64,000 nt of DNA from Bradyrhizobium ottawaense (GCF_900099825.1 NZ_LT629693.1:4289001-4353000), one strand, 5' to 3'. Shown: positions 41,615 to 50,148, counted from the stretch's first letter. Numbers and translations: made by a program. Notes: generated by a model not told the origin, from the sequence alone.

Positions 41615-43408
41615 ATGGCGTCACTGGACTCGGTCAGCGTAGCGGTCTTTCTCGGCGCCATTCTGGTGATGGCCGGGATCCTGTCGAGCCTGCTCGCGCT
41701 GCGCTTCGGCGCGCCACTGCTGCTGGTATTCTTGCTGATCGGCATGCTGGCGGGCGATTCCGGCCCCGGCCACCTGCAGTTCGACGACGTCCGCACCACC
41801 TATCTGGTGGGATCGGTGGCGCTGGCCCTGATCCTGTTCGATGGCGGCCTGAAAACCCGGTTTCAGAGCATCCGCACCGTGCTGGCGCCGTCGATGGTGC
41901 TGGCGACGGGTGGCGTGCTGCTGACCGCGCTGATCACGGCGCCGGTCGCCAAATATGCGCTCGATCTGAACTGGACCGAAGCGGCGCTGCTCGGCGCGGT
42001 CGTGGCGTCCACCGATGCCGCGGCGGTGTTCCTGCTGGTGCACACCCAGGGCCTGCGGCTGCGCCCCCGCGTCGGCGCGACATTGGAGGCCGAATCCGGC
42101 ACCAACGATCCGTTCGCCATCTTCCTGACCCTGATGCTGGTCGAATACATTTCGAGCGGCGAAACCTCGCTCGCGCATATTGCGCTGGAATTTGCCCGCG
42201 AAGCCCTGCTGGGCGCGGTCGTGGGGGTGATCGGCGGGCGCCTCGTCGTGCTGGCGCTCAATCGCGTGGCGTTGCCGCAGGGATTGCATGCGCCCTTTGT
42301 CACGACGGCGGCGCTGGTGATTTTCGGCGCCGCGCAGATCGCGCATGCGTCGGGCTTTCTCGCGGTCTATCTCGCCGGCATCATCATCGGCAACCGGCCG
42401 ACGCGGGCGCATAATTCGGTGGTGACGTTCCTCGACGCCGCGACCTGGCTGGCGCAGATCGTGATGTTCGTCCTGCTCGGGCTGCTGGTGTCGCCGCATC
42501 GCCTGCTGAGCAGCGTCGGCGCGGCGGTGATTGTCGCGTTCGCGCTGATGCTGGTTGCCCGTCCGGTCGCTGTTTTCCTGTGTCTCGCCCCGTTCAAGTT
42601 CAACTGGCGGGAAAAGGTCTTCATCGCCTGGACCGGCCTGCGCGGGGCGGTCGCGATCTTCCTGGCCTCGATCCCGATGCTGATCGGGTTGTCGAAAGCC
42701 TATCTCTATTTCGACGTCGCCTTTGTCGTCGTCATCATCTCGCTGTTGCTGCAGGGCTGGACGCTGGCGCCGGCGGCGCGGCGCCTGCATGTGGCGCTGC
42801 CGCGCGCCGAGCGCGGGCCGCGGCGTGTCGAACTGGATCTGCCGGGCCAGCTCGAGCAGCAATTGGTCGGTTACCCCGTGCGGGCCAAAAGCCTGTATTT
42901 CCGGCGAGGGCTTATTCCGTCCTGGTCGAAGCCGACATTGGTGATCCGCGACCAGCGGATCCTGACGCCCGTCGAGGCCGATCCGGTGGCCGCCGGTGAC
43001 TACATCTATCTGCTCGCGCCTCCGGAAAAGGCCGGGGCGCTGGATCGATTCTTTGTCGACATGCCTCCGAGCACGGCGCCCGATCCGCATCTGCTCGGCG
43101 ATTTCGTGGTCCTGGGCGAGCACACGCTCGGCGAACTGGCCGAGATCTACGGCGTCGCCGTCCCTGAAGAACAGGCCAACCTGACGCTATCGGACTATTT
43201 CGACATTCATCTCGACCACGCACCGAAGGAAGGCGCCGAACTGGCGCTGGATTCCATCGTCCTGGTGGCGCGCAGCATCGGCGGCGGCCGGGTCAACGTC
43301 GTCGGCCTCCGCCTGCCCGAGGATGAGGAAGAGACCATGCCGCTGACGCGCGCGCAAAAGTTCAAGCGCAAGCTTGCGGAGATCTGGTCGTCGGTCGCGG
43401 GGGTTTAG
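41615..43408 (+). CDS. Potassium/proton antiporter, NhaP2/CvrA type (CPA1)
   Basis: A 597-residue antiporter. The N-terminal membrane domain (about residues 1-390, 12 or so segments) has the CPA hallmark ASTDAAAVFLLV with the conserved Asp pair region and ESGTNDPFAIFLTL; GLRGAVAIFLASIPML follows. The C-terminal cytosolic part carries a TrkA-C/RCK-like domain (about 400-490: GYPVRAKSLYFRRGLIPSWS, RDQRILTPVEADPVAAGDYIY) and a CorC/HlyC transporter-associated domain (about 500-585). This domain order is that of K+/H+ antiporters NhaP2/CvrA, involved in potassium homeostasis and pH adaptation. Single gene with its own upstream region. Confidence 0.93.
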   Translation: MASLDSVSVAVFLGAILVMAGILSSLLALRFGAPLLLVFLLIGMLAGDSGPGHLQFDDVRTTYLVGSVALALILFDGGLKTRFQSIRTVLAPSMVLATGGVLLTALITAPVAKYALDLNWTEAALLGAVVASTDAAAVFLLVHTQGLRLRPRVGATLEAESGTNDPFAIFLTLMLVEYISSGETSLAHIALEFAREALLGAVVGVIGGRLVVLALNRVALPQGLHAPFVTTAALVIFGAAQIAHASGFLAVYLAGIIIGNRPTRAHNSVVTFLDAATWLAQIVMFVLLGLLVSPHRLLSSVGAAVIVAFALMLVARPVAVFLCLAPFKFNWREKVFIAWTGLRGAVAIFLASIPMLIGLSKAYLYFDVAFVVVIISLLLQGWTLAPAARRLHVALPRAERGPRRVELDLPGQLEQQLVGYPVRAKSLYFRRGLIPSWSKPTLVIRDQRILTPVEADPVAAGDYIYLLAPPEKAGALDRFFVDMPPSTAPDPHLLGDFVVLGEHTLGELAEIYGVAVPEEQANLTLSDYFDIHLDHAPKEGAELALDSIVLVARSIGGGRVNVVGLRLPEDEEETMPLTRAQKFKRKLAEIWSSVAGV

Positions 43409-43468
43409 GGCGGATATCTGCCGCCGGAACCTCTCAAGGTTTTTCGACGCGGTTGCCCCACGCAGCGA

Positions 43469-44644
43469 ATGCATTTGAATTTAATCGGGCGCAATATGGC
43501 CCGGTCAAACCGGGCATGTCAGATGCATTGGCGCCTAGGATCTCAGTTCCCGAATGCGATGTTTTGGCCGGCTCTTGCTGCAGCTTCCGCGGGCGAAATT
43601 GCCTCGTTCATGTCGGAGCAAATTCTGATGCTCTCGGGCGACGTCGGTGCCGACAGCGCGTCTCAAGAGCCGGAAGGGGCGACGCCGGGTACGATCACAC
43701 TCGAGTTGAATTCCGTACGTCTTCGGGATTTCACGAGCGGGGCGAATGGCACCCCCGTTCTCCTCTGTACGCCGCTTGCACTGCATGGAGCGGTTCTCGT
43801 CGACCTCGTGGCGGGCCACAGCCTCGTTGCCGCTCTTCGATCAGCCGGCATTGACCGGCTGCTGGCAGTCGAATGGCGTTCGGCGAGCGCTGACATGCAG
43901 TTTCGTGGAATCGACGACTATCTGGCCGATCTCAACGTTTTGGTCGATCATGTCGATGGATTGGTCGATCTGGTGGGGCTTTGTCAGGGCGGCTGGCTAT
44001 CCTTGCTGTATGCGGCCCGTTTCCCTGACAAGGTACGCAAGCTCGTCCTGGCAGGAGCGCCGGTCGACATCGCCGCCGAGCAATCCGGATTGTCGGCCAT
44101 GGCCGACGCAACGCCGCTGGCCGTTTTCCAGGGACTGGTGAGGATGGGCGGCGGTCGCGCGATCGGCCGCCATATTTCGAGGCTGTGGGGCGCTGACAGG
44201 CCTGACGCACACGAGACCCACCGATCACGGCAGACGCTTGCACCGGTTGGCTCACCGGAGTTCGCGCGGCTCGAAGCTACCTTCAACAATTGGAATTCAT
44301 GGACGCTCGATCTGGCCGGAGGCTATTATCTCGAGGTAGTCGAGAAATTGTACAAGCGTAACGAACTGGCGACCGGTGAATTCGTTGCCCTGGGGCAAAA
44401 GATTGACCTCTCGCATCTGCGGCTTCCGATCTTTCTTCTTGCCGGGAATGTCGACGCGGTGGTCGCCCCTCAGCAACTATTCGCGTTGGCGCGACTTGCC
44501 GGGACGCCCTCTGAGAGCATTCACTGTGAGCTGGCACCAAGCGATCATCTCGGTCTCTTCATCGGCAGACTGGTTCTCGAAGAGTACTGGCCCAGGATTG
44601 CACGCTGGATAAAGCAGGAGCCGCTGTCGCCGGGTAGCGCGTAG
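43469..44644 (+). CDS. PhaC-like alpha/beta hydrolase with cysteine nucleophile
   Basis: An alpha/beta-hydrolase of up to 391 residues. The nucleophile elbow is GLCQGG (about residues 170-175), with Cys rather than Ser, as in polyhydroxyalkanoate synthases (G-x-C-x-G-G). The Asp is in LLAGNVDAVVAPQQL and the His in APSDHLGLFIG, completing a PhaC-like triad. The N-terminal block NAMFWPALAAASAGEIASFM is also reminiscent of PhaC-associated sequences. It is much shorter than class I PhaC (about 590), so synthase activity is unproven; thiolytic or hydrolytic activity on hydroxyacyl-CoA or PHA is possible. The start is uncertain: ATGs at 43469, 43496 and 43523 are in frame, with no clear ribosome site. 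Confidence 0.75.
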   Translation: MHLNLIGRNMARSNRACQMHWRLGSQFPNAMFWPALAAASAGEIASFMSEQILMLSGDVGADSASQEPEGATPGTITLELNSVRLRDFTSGANGTPVLLCTPLALHGAVLVDLVAGHSLVAALRSAGIDRLLAVEWRSASADMQFRGIDDYLADLNVLVDHVDGLVDLVGLCQGGWLSLLYAARFPDKVRKLVLAGAPVDIAAEQSGLSAMADATPLAVFQGLVRMGGGRAIGRHISRLWGADRPDAHETHRSRQTLAPVGSPEFARLEATFNNWNSWTLDLAGGYYLEVVEKLYKRNELATGEFVALGQKIDLSHLRLPIFLLAGNVDAVVAPQQLFALARLAGTPSESIHCELAPSDHLGLFIGRLVLEEYWPRIARWIKQEPLSPGSA

Positions 44645-44702
44645 CAACCACTAAGAAGCAGGCGTTGTCGCCGCCTTGAGCCGCGGATGGGTGTCGTCCC
44701 AA

Positions 44703-44757
44703 ATTGCGGTGACAGTGCACTTAACTCGCGGTGAGTTAAGTGCACTGTCACCGTAAT
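44703..44757. repeat. REP-like hairpin, 25-bp arms with one mismatch
   Basis: Arms at 44703-44727 and 44733-44757 match at 24 of 25 positions, with a 5-base spacer GCGGT. The inner 21 bp pair exactly, including GACAGTGCACTTAACTC. The sequence type resembles REP elements mobilised by REP-associated transposases; no such transposase is in the window. A related fragment, GGGGGACAGTGG, follows at 44774-44785. Confidence 0.85.
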
Positions 44758-44872
44758 CTATCGCTTTCACAGTTGGGGGACAGTGGAAATGTTCCGCACC
44801 ACGTAACGGTAACGAACTTCCCATTTGCCTAAAATTGTCCCTCGCGCTTAGATTGCGCGAGGGAGATTTTAC

Positions 44873-45424
44873 GTGCCAGGTACACCAAACGATTTACGAC
44901 CTCTCGCGGATATTGCTGCGAATAATGCGTCGTCCGATGAAGTCGCAAAGATCGCGATTCAAGATACCGCCAGATATCAGGAACAACTCCTAAAGCTGAT
45001 CTTTTTTCACGACGAAAAAGGGCACAAGGTTCTGTCGATCTATGTGACCGTGATCGCTGCTATCGTGACCGGTTGCTTTGCGCTGAATCAAGTTGGCAAA
45101 TTTGACCTTTACGCAAAATTGTTTCTCGGAGGAAACGCAGTCACTTTCCTATTGGGCTGTGTATGGGCTTACATCACCGCTTGGAAAGCTCCAATCTACA
45201 TACCCGGCAGAAAACCTGATTTCTGGATTTGGGCCCTAGAGAATGAGCAGACCGTTCGCGAATCGACTCTCGCCTATCTAAATCAATCCATTGATGTGGT
45301 TAGTTTCAACGAGAAACTAAACGATCGTTCATCAAGCCGGCTCAGCAAGGCCTACTCCTGCGGACTGGCTGCGCCACTTGTGGGTGGCGCGCTGGTTTGG
45401 CTCGCCTATTGGGGTGGCCTTTAG
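44873..45424 (+). CDS. Hypothetical membrane protein, lower-GC gene
   Basis: A 183-residue protein that I do not recognise. The N-terminal 50 residues are soluble and charged; two hydrophobic segments follow (VLSIYVTVIAAIVTGCFALN, about 52-71, and LFLGGNAVTFLLGCVWAYIT, about 82-101), and a third is at the C terminus (AAPLVGGALVWLAYWGGL). A cytosolic loop of about 50 residues lies between the second and third. The GTG at 44873 has GGGAG 7 bases upstream. Codon use is clearly less G/C-rich than in neighbouring genes and the gene lies between a REP-like hairpin and a gene-poor stretch, suggesting acquisition by transfer. Its stop overlaps the stop of a tiny convergent ORF. Confidence 0.65.
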   Translation: MPGTPNDLRPLADIAANNASSDEVAKIAIQDTARYQEQLLKLIFFHDEKGHKVLSIYVTVIAAIVTGCFALNQVGKFDLYAKLFLGGNAVTFLLGCVWAYITAWKAPIYIPGRKPDFWIWALENEQTVRESTLAYLNQSIDVVSFNEKLNDRSSSRLSKAYSCGLAAPLVGGALVWLAYWGGL

Positions 45425-45522
45425 GGCCTTTGGGGCGGCGTAGGCGCGGGAGGCCTCGGCATCCCACCCTTCTGAAGAGTGGTCGGCGGCGGCGGCGGCG
45501 GCGGTGGCCTATTGCTCGACAT
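45421..45522 (-). CDS. 33-residue proline-rich peptide ORF
   Basis: Minus-strand ORF with ATG at 45520-45522 and TAA at 45421-45423, encoding MSSNRPPPPPPPPTTLQKGG followed by a second Pro-rich part (MPRPPAPTPPQRP). A near-ideal ribosome site GGAGG lies 6 bases upstream of the ATG. Of the residues, 16 are proline, including a run of eight encoded mainly by a CCG repeat. Its stop codon overlaps that of the convergent 183-residue gene (TAA and TAG share two base pairs). No family is recognised firmly. The ribosome site and clean start support translation; the repetitive coding sequence argues for caution. Confidence 0.5.
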   Translation of the reverse strand: MSSNRPPPPPPPPTTLQKGGMPRPPAPTPPQRP

Positions 45523-46414
45523 AGCTTCCTCCAAATCTGAGGCGATTTTGCTGATCCTATCACGCCGAACTAACAATGGGAACTCAATCAGTTTGACGCT
45601 CTCGCTCGCACGCGGCGGTTGTCAAACATAACTCTAATGCGATAGCCGACGAACAAGTCCACTAGGCCACTGCCAATCCGGCCACGAACCGAACGCCGAC
45701 TGCCCGACGGGCAAATCACCCCAGATGTTGGTCAAGCAGCCGTAGAGAAAATAATCCCCTTGGCGATCAGGTGGAATCAAACTTACAAATTCCGCATCCC
45801 GTCCCGCCAGAAGGGCGTTGGCCATCGTCGCAAACGAGGGGCGGGGAGCGGTGGGCGCGGCAGCGCGCGAGACGAACGGGCTGCAGCGTACGGTGAAGTC
45901 GTGTGGGCCTGACGCCCCGGTGCTGGCGTCAAGTTTCGCAGAGCGATCTGCAAATGACGGTGGCAAGAAAGCCGGTCACCGGGGCGAACGCGTATAAGCC
46001 GTAAAGCCATTGCGCAGGGAAGGCCGGGTGTTCTCCGCTGAACCTGTATGCTCGTGTGCATATTTCTTCGCATCTATCGCACGCAAGACCGCGGGTGCAG
46101 CGCGCGCCCGGTCTTCCCTGCGCCCTCTGTATTTCGGGGGCAAGTTTTCGGCAAAACTTCGGGCGCATCGCGCCGCGAGAACGAGAAACTGCATCCATTT
46201 TCGTAGCCCGGATGAGCGAAGCGACATCCGGGGTCACGCCGGCACCGCCCCGGATATCGCTTCGCTCATCCGGGTTCGATGCTTCGCATCGCCCCGAATG
46301 CCGCTGTGGAGGGCCGGGTTGCCATTTCCGCTGTTGAGCAAACCGCGGACTATCACTAGCTTAGCCAAGAGGTCGCCCGGCGGCCCAACGGTGGAAACGC
46401 AGGAGAGACAGCAA
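45523..46414. other. Gene-poor stretch of about 890 bases
   Basis: No ORF here has both a ribosome site and protein-like composition. Several minus-strand frames between 45634 and 46237 are open but overlap in different frames, the picture of a non-coding repeat-derived region. Base composition shifts from AT-richer (45523-45780) to GC-rich. A long hairpin lies at 46205-46276, and AGGAGA before 46415 belongs to the next gene. Confidence 0.5.
46205..46276. repeat. Long hairpin-type intergenic repeat
   Basis: Left arm AGCCCGGATGAGCGAAGCGA (46205-46224) then CATCCGGGG; right arm CCCCGGAT then ATCGCTTCGCTCATCCGGGT ending near 46275. The arms pair over about 28 bases with one bulge. Immediately after it, GATGCTTCGCATC is a small hairpin module related to those in the element at 61316-61397. 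Confidence 0.8.
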
Positions 46415-47344
46415 ATGTCCGGCCCCCTCGACGACCAGCTCGGCTTCGCGCCCGATTACGATGCTCCGGTGCCCTACATGCAGCGGACCCGCGACTATTA
46501 CACCGCGATCGGCTACACCACGCCCTATCGCTGGGCGCACTATATCGATGCGCCGTTCCAGCCGTTGAAGAAGCCGCTGGCCCAGTCGCGCGTCACCATC
46601 GTCACCACGGCGGCCCAATATGACCCGGCCAAGGGCGATCAGGGCCCCGGTGCGGCCTATAACGGCGGCGCCAAATTCTACCAGGTCTATGACGGCGATA
46701 CGTCGAAGCAGCACGATCTGCGCATCTCGCATATCGGCTACGACCGCAAGCACACCTCAGCGACCGACAGCGGCACCTGGTTTCCGCTGCCGCAGCTCCT
46801 GAAGGCGAAAGCCGCGGGGCGGATCGGCGAGGTCGCGCCGCGCTTTTTCGGCGCGCCGACCAATCGCAGCCATCGCGTCACCATCGATACCGATGCGCCT
46901 GACATCTTCGCCCGCTGCCTCGCCGACAAGGTCGATGTCGCGGTGATCGTGCCGAACTGCCCGGTCTGCCATCAGACCTCCGCGCTGGTGGCGCGGCATC
47001 TCGAAGCCAACGGCATTGCCACCGTCGTGATGGGCTGCGCCAAGGACATCGTCGAACACGCCGCCGTGCCGCGCTTCCTGTTCAACGATTTCCCGCTCGG
47101 CAATTCCGCCGGCAAGCCGCATGACCTCGAGTCGCAGGCGCTGACGCTCGAGCTGGCGCTGGGACTGCTGGAGTCCGCGTCCGGCGCGCGCACCACGATG
47201 CAGTCGCCGCTGCGCTGGAGCGAGGATGCCTCCTGGAAGCTCGACTACAACAACGTTGCGCAGATGAGCCCGGAAGAACTGGCGCGGCGCCGGGCCGAGT
47301 TCGACAAGCAGAAAGAGATCGCGCGCGGCAACCGCGCGGCGTGA
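46415..47344 (+). CDS. GrdB-like glycine/sarcosine/betaine reductase selenoprotein B family protein (Cys form)
   Basis: A 309-residue protein resembling the substrate-specific B subunit family of glycine/betaine/proline reductases: TPYRWAHYIDAPFQPLKKPL, RVTIVTTAAQYDP, DLRISHIGYDRKHTS and ANGIATVVMGCAKDIVEHAA. GrdB in clostridia uses selenocysteine; this aerobe-type relative has cysteines in IVPNCPVCHQT (about residue 185) and CAKD instead, and no GrdA/GrdC genes are nearby, so a classical reductase complex is unlikely. Such stand-alone relatives are widespread in proteobacteria with unknown reaction. GGAGA lies 9 bases before the ATG. The class III CoA-transferase downstream may act in the same pathway, but a repeat-rich 246-base gap separates them. 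Confidence 0.75.
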   Translation: MSGPLDDQLGFAPDYDAPVPYMQRTRDYYTAIGYTTPYRWAHYIDAPFQPLKKPLAQSRVTIVTTAAQYDPAKGDQGPGAAYNGGAKFYQVYDGDTSKQHDLRISHIGYDRKHTSATDSGTWFPLPQLLKAKAAGRIGEVAPRFFGAPTNRSHRVTIDTDAPDIFARCLADKVDVAVIVPNCPVCHQTSALVARHLEANGIATVVMGCAKDIVEHAAVPRFLFNDFPLGNSAGKPHDLESQALTLELALGLLESASGARTTMQSPLRWSEDASWKLDYNNVAQMSPEELARRRAEFDKQKEIARGNRAA

Positions 47345-47356
47345 GGCGGCTCCTTT

Positions 47357-47441
47357 CCTTCTCCCATCGAAGTCGGATTTATCCGACTTCGACATATTCA
47401 TATGCCCAACTCGGGTATACCCGAGTTGGGATGGGAGAAGG
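47357..47441. repeat. Cloverleaf-like repeat: outer stem enclosing three palindromes
   Basis: Outer arms CCTTCTCCCAT (47357-47367) and ATGGGAGAAGG (47431-47441) are exact complements. Between them are three adjacent inner palindromes: 47368-47391 (stem CGAAGTCGGAT, loop TT), 47393-47404 (CATAT, loop TC, ATATG) and 47405-47430 (stem CCCAACTCGGG, loop TATA). Only one base is unassigned. It starts 12 bases after the GrdB-like stop codon. Confidence 0.85.
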
Positions 47442-47517
47442 TGGCAGCCGAAGGCTGCCGGATGAGCGGTCTCTTACCGCGCATTCAGTGTCAGCGGAGA
47501 CAAACCCCTCACCCGTC

Positions 47518-47540
47518 TCAATCGCGCGACGCGCGATTGA
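47518..47540. repeat. Small perfect hairpin in repeat-rich leader
   Basis: TCAATCGCGCG, a single A, then CGCGCGATTGA: 11-bp exact arms. It lies in the leader of the CoA-transferase gene, followed by CCTCTCCC/GGGAGAGG around 47546-47569, which can pair as another hairpin just before the ribosome site GGAGGAC. Confidence 0.75.
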
Positions 47541-47590
47541 TCCATCCTCTCCCACAAGGGGAGAGGGAAAAAGAAAATCAGGAGGACTGC

Positions 47591-48784
47591 GTGACCCGAC
47601 CGTTCGAAGGCGTGAAGATTCTCGACTTCACGCAGGTGCTGGCCGGCCCCTATGCGAGCTACCAGCTCGCTTTGCTCGGCGCTGACGTCATCAAGGTGGA
47701 GCGGCGCGAGGGCGAGGACATGCGCCGCACGCCGCTGAGCCGCGAATGGGCCGACCGTGGCCTCGCGCCGGGTTGGCAGGCGATCAACGGCAACAAGCGC
47801 AGCCTGACGCTCGACCTGCAAAAGCCGGAGGCCATCACCATCGTCAAGCAATTGGCTGAGCAGGCCGACGTGGTGATGGAGAATTTTCGCCCCGGCGTGA
47901 TGGACAAGCTCGGCATCGGCTACAAAGCACTTTCGGCGATCAATCCGCGGCTGATCTATTGCGCGATCTCGGGCTTCGGCCAGACCGGTCCTGAACGCTC
48001 GGGCGCGGGCTATGACGGCAAGATCCAGGCGCTGTCCGGGATCATGTCGATCACCGGCCACGAAGAGACCGGACCGACCCGCGCGGGCTTTGCGGTCTGC
48101 GACGTGCTGTCAGGTGCAACGGCGGCGTTCGGCGTTTCGAGCGCGCTGTTCCAGCGCACCCACACCGGCAAGGGGCAAATGGTCGACGTCTCCATGCTGG
48201 AGGCGACGCTGGCGTTCCTGTCCGGTCAGGTGGCGGATTACTCGGTCGCCGGCCATCGCCAGCAACTGTCCGGCAATCAGGCCGTCAGCCGCCGGCCGAC
48301 GGCCAACCTGTTTAAGGCAGGAAGCGGCTACCTCCTGCTCGCCGTCAACAGCGAGAAGCAATACCGCGCGCTGATGACCGCGCTCGGCCGCGCCGACGCG
48401 CTGGACGACCCGCGCTTTGCCGACTGGTTCGCCCGCCAGGAAAACGAGCCCGCGCTGCGGGCCATTATCGAGGAAGCGCTTGCGAAGAAAGACCCGCGCG
48501 AGTGGGAAAAGATCCTGGATGCCGCGGGCGCACCCTGCGCCAGCATCTGGAAGGTCGAGGAAGTGATCGATCACCCGCAAATCGCCGCGCGCGGCGCCAT
48601 CCAGGAGATCGATACGCCCTACGGCCGGCTGCGGTTCGCCGGCAGCGGCTTTCAGCTAGCCCATGGCGGCGGCCGGCTCGAGCGCATGGCGCCGGCGCTC
48701 AGCGCCCACACCGAGGAGGTGCTGGCCTCGCTCGGCTATGATAAGAGCGCGATCGCGGACCTGCGCGCGCGTGAAATTGTCTAG
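47591..48784 (+). CDS. CaiB/BaiF-family (class III) CoA-transferase
   Basis: A 397-residue enzyme moving CoA between acyl-CoA and a free carboxylate. The N-terminal FEGVKILDFTQVLAGPYASY and GADVIKVERREGEDMR are family hallmarks. The catalytic Asp is probably in AGFAVCDVLSGATAAFGVSS (about residues 159-178), where the covalent aspartyl intermediate forms in formyl-CoA transferase. GYDGKIQALSGIMSITG and HTGKGQMVDVSMLEA follow the usual pattern. Donor and acceptor acids are not predictable. The GTG start at 47591 has GGAGGAC upstream. Alternative upstream codons run through repeat DNA. It is followed by an MFS carrier gene 53 bases later. Confidence 0.9.
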   Translation: MTRPFEGVKILDFTQVLAGPYASYQLALLGADVIKVERREGEDMRRTPLSREWADRGLAPGWQAINGNKRSLTLDLQKPEAITIVKQLAEQADVVMENFRPGVMDKLGIGYKALSAINPRLIYCAISGFGQTGPERSGAGYDGKIQALSGIMSITGHEETGPTRAGFAVCDVLSGATAAFGVSSALFQRTHTGKGQMVDVSMLEATLAFLSGQVADYSVAGHRQQLSGNQAVSRRPTANLFKAGSGYLLLAVNSEKQYRALMTALGRADALDDPRFADWFARQENEPALRAIIEEALAKKDPREWEKILDAAGAPCASIWKVEEVIDHPQIAARGAIQEIDTPYGRLRFAGSGFQLAHGGGRLERMAPALSAHTEEVLASLGYDKSAIADLRAREIV

Positions 48785-48837
48785 GTGAGGCGCGAAAATC
48801 ACGGTACCGGTCGACGCTTGCTGCGGAGACGCGCGCC

Positions 48838-50148
48838 ATGACGACGATCGGTAGTGCCGAAGCGCCAGCGGCGGATGTTGCCGTCGCGCCCGCGGTCCTG
48901 TCGAGCCAGGAACGGCGGAAAATCATTCTCTATCTCGGCATCCTGATCGTCCTGCTGGCCTTCGGCAGTCCCGCCGGAGGCCTGATCGATATTCCGATCA
49001 GCTTCCTGTTGAAGAACAAGCTGCATCTGCAGGCCCATGAGGTCGCCGGTTTCCGGCTCATGTCAGCGATCCCGCTCTACCTCGCCTTCGCGTTCGGCTT
49101 CATCCGCGACATCTGGAATCCGTTCGGGATGCGGGACCGCGGATTCATGCTGCTGTTCGGCGGCATCAGCGCGCTGCTCTATGTGTTTTTCGCCTTCACC
49201 CCGATCAGCTACCTGACGCTGCTGGTCGCGGTGATCGTTCTCACCGTCTCGTTCCTGTTCGTCTCCAGCGCCCAGAACGGACTGACGGCCGTGATCGGCC
49301 AGCAGCATGCGATGACCGGGCAGATCAGCGCGGCGTGGAACGTGTTCCTGTCGATCCCGACCTTCGCCGCCTTGCTCGCTGGCGGCGCGCTCAGCGGCCT
49401 GCTCGAAGACAGAGGCTCCGATCAGGCCGTCCGCATCCTGTTTCTCGTCGGCGCCGCGATCATGCTGACCGTCGCCGCTTACGCGCTATGGCGGCCGGGC
49501 GACGTGTACGACAATGTCCGCATCGAATACGGGGACGACCGGCATCCGATCGAGGACCTCAAGCGGCTGGTGCGGCATTGGCCGATCTATCCGGCAATGC
49601 TGATCTGGCTGTTGTGGAATTTCGCGCCGGGCTCAGCGACCCCGCTGCAGTATCACCTGCAGAACACCCTGCATGCCTCGGATGCCCAATGGGGCCAATG
49701 GAATGCGATCTTCGCCGCCTCTTTCATTCCGACCTTCATCATCTATGGAATTCTCTGCCGGAAGCTGGCGCTGCAGACGCTGCTGGTGTGGGGCACCGTC
49801 ATCGCCGTCCCGCAGATGGTGCCGCTATTGTTCATTCACTCGGTGACGGGCGCCCTGATCGCCGCGGTGCCGATCGGGCTGATGGGCGGCATCGCCACCG
49901 GCGCCTATCTGGATCTGATCATGCGGTCATGCCCCCGGGGTTTGCAGGGCACGACGCTCATGCTGGCCAGCAGCCTTTATTTCGTGGTCTCGCGGTTTGG
50001 CGATCTGCTCGGCACCCACCTCTACGATCATTTCGGCAGCTTTGACGTCTGCGTCATCGCGATCACCGCCGTCTACGCCCTGATGCTTCCGGCCATCCTG
50101 CTGGTTCCCAAAGGCCTGATCGCGACCGCGGACGGGCAAATTGTCTGA
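48838..50148 (+). CDS. MFS-type transporter (folate/biopterin-like or uncharacterised subfamily)
   Basis: A 436-residue membrane protein with about twelve segments in two halves separated by a charged central loop (YDNVRIEYGDDRHPIEDLKR, about residues 221-240). The cytoplasmic loop FIRDIWNPFGMRDRGFMLLF resembles the segment-2/3 motif of the folate-biopterin (BT1/PucC-related) branch rather than classical sugar or drug porters. The substrate is unknown. The N-terminal 25 residues are Ala-rich and cytosolic. It follows the CoA-transferase gene on the same strand and could export or import an acid handled by it; that is inference. A short palindromic repeat lies downstream. Confidence 0.75.
   Translation: MTTIGSAEAPAADVAVAPAVLSSQERRKIILYLGILIVLLAFGSPAGGLIDIPISFLLKNKLHLQAHEVAGFRLMSAIPLYLAFAFGFIRDIWNPFGMRDRGFMLLFGGISALLYVFFAFTPISYLTLLVAVIVLTVSFLFVSSAQNGLTAVIGQQHAMTGQISAAWNVFLSIPTFAALLAGGALSGLLEDRGSDQAVRILFLVGAAIMLTVAAYALWRPGDVYDNVRIEYGDDRHPIEDLKRLVRHWPIYPAMLIWLLWNFAPGSATPLQYHLQNTLHASDAQWGQWNAIFAASFIPTFIIYGILCRKLALQTLLVWGTVIAVPQMVPLLFIHSVTGALIAAVPIGLMGGIATGAYLDLIMRSCPRGLQGTTLMLASSLYFVVSRFGDLLGTHLYDHFGSFDVCVIAITAVYALMLPAILLVPKGLIATADGQIV

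Noticed and set aside
45634..46237. Open minus-strand frames of 80-110 residues in the gene-poor stretch
   Set aside because: They overlap in different frames, lack ribosome sites and have Arg/Pro/Ala-rich, non-protein-like composition; most likely repeat-derived non-coding DNA.
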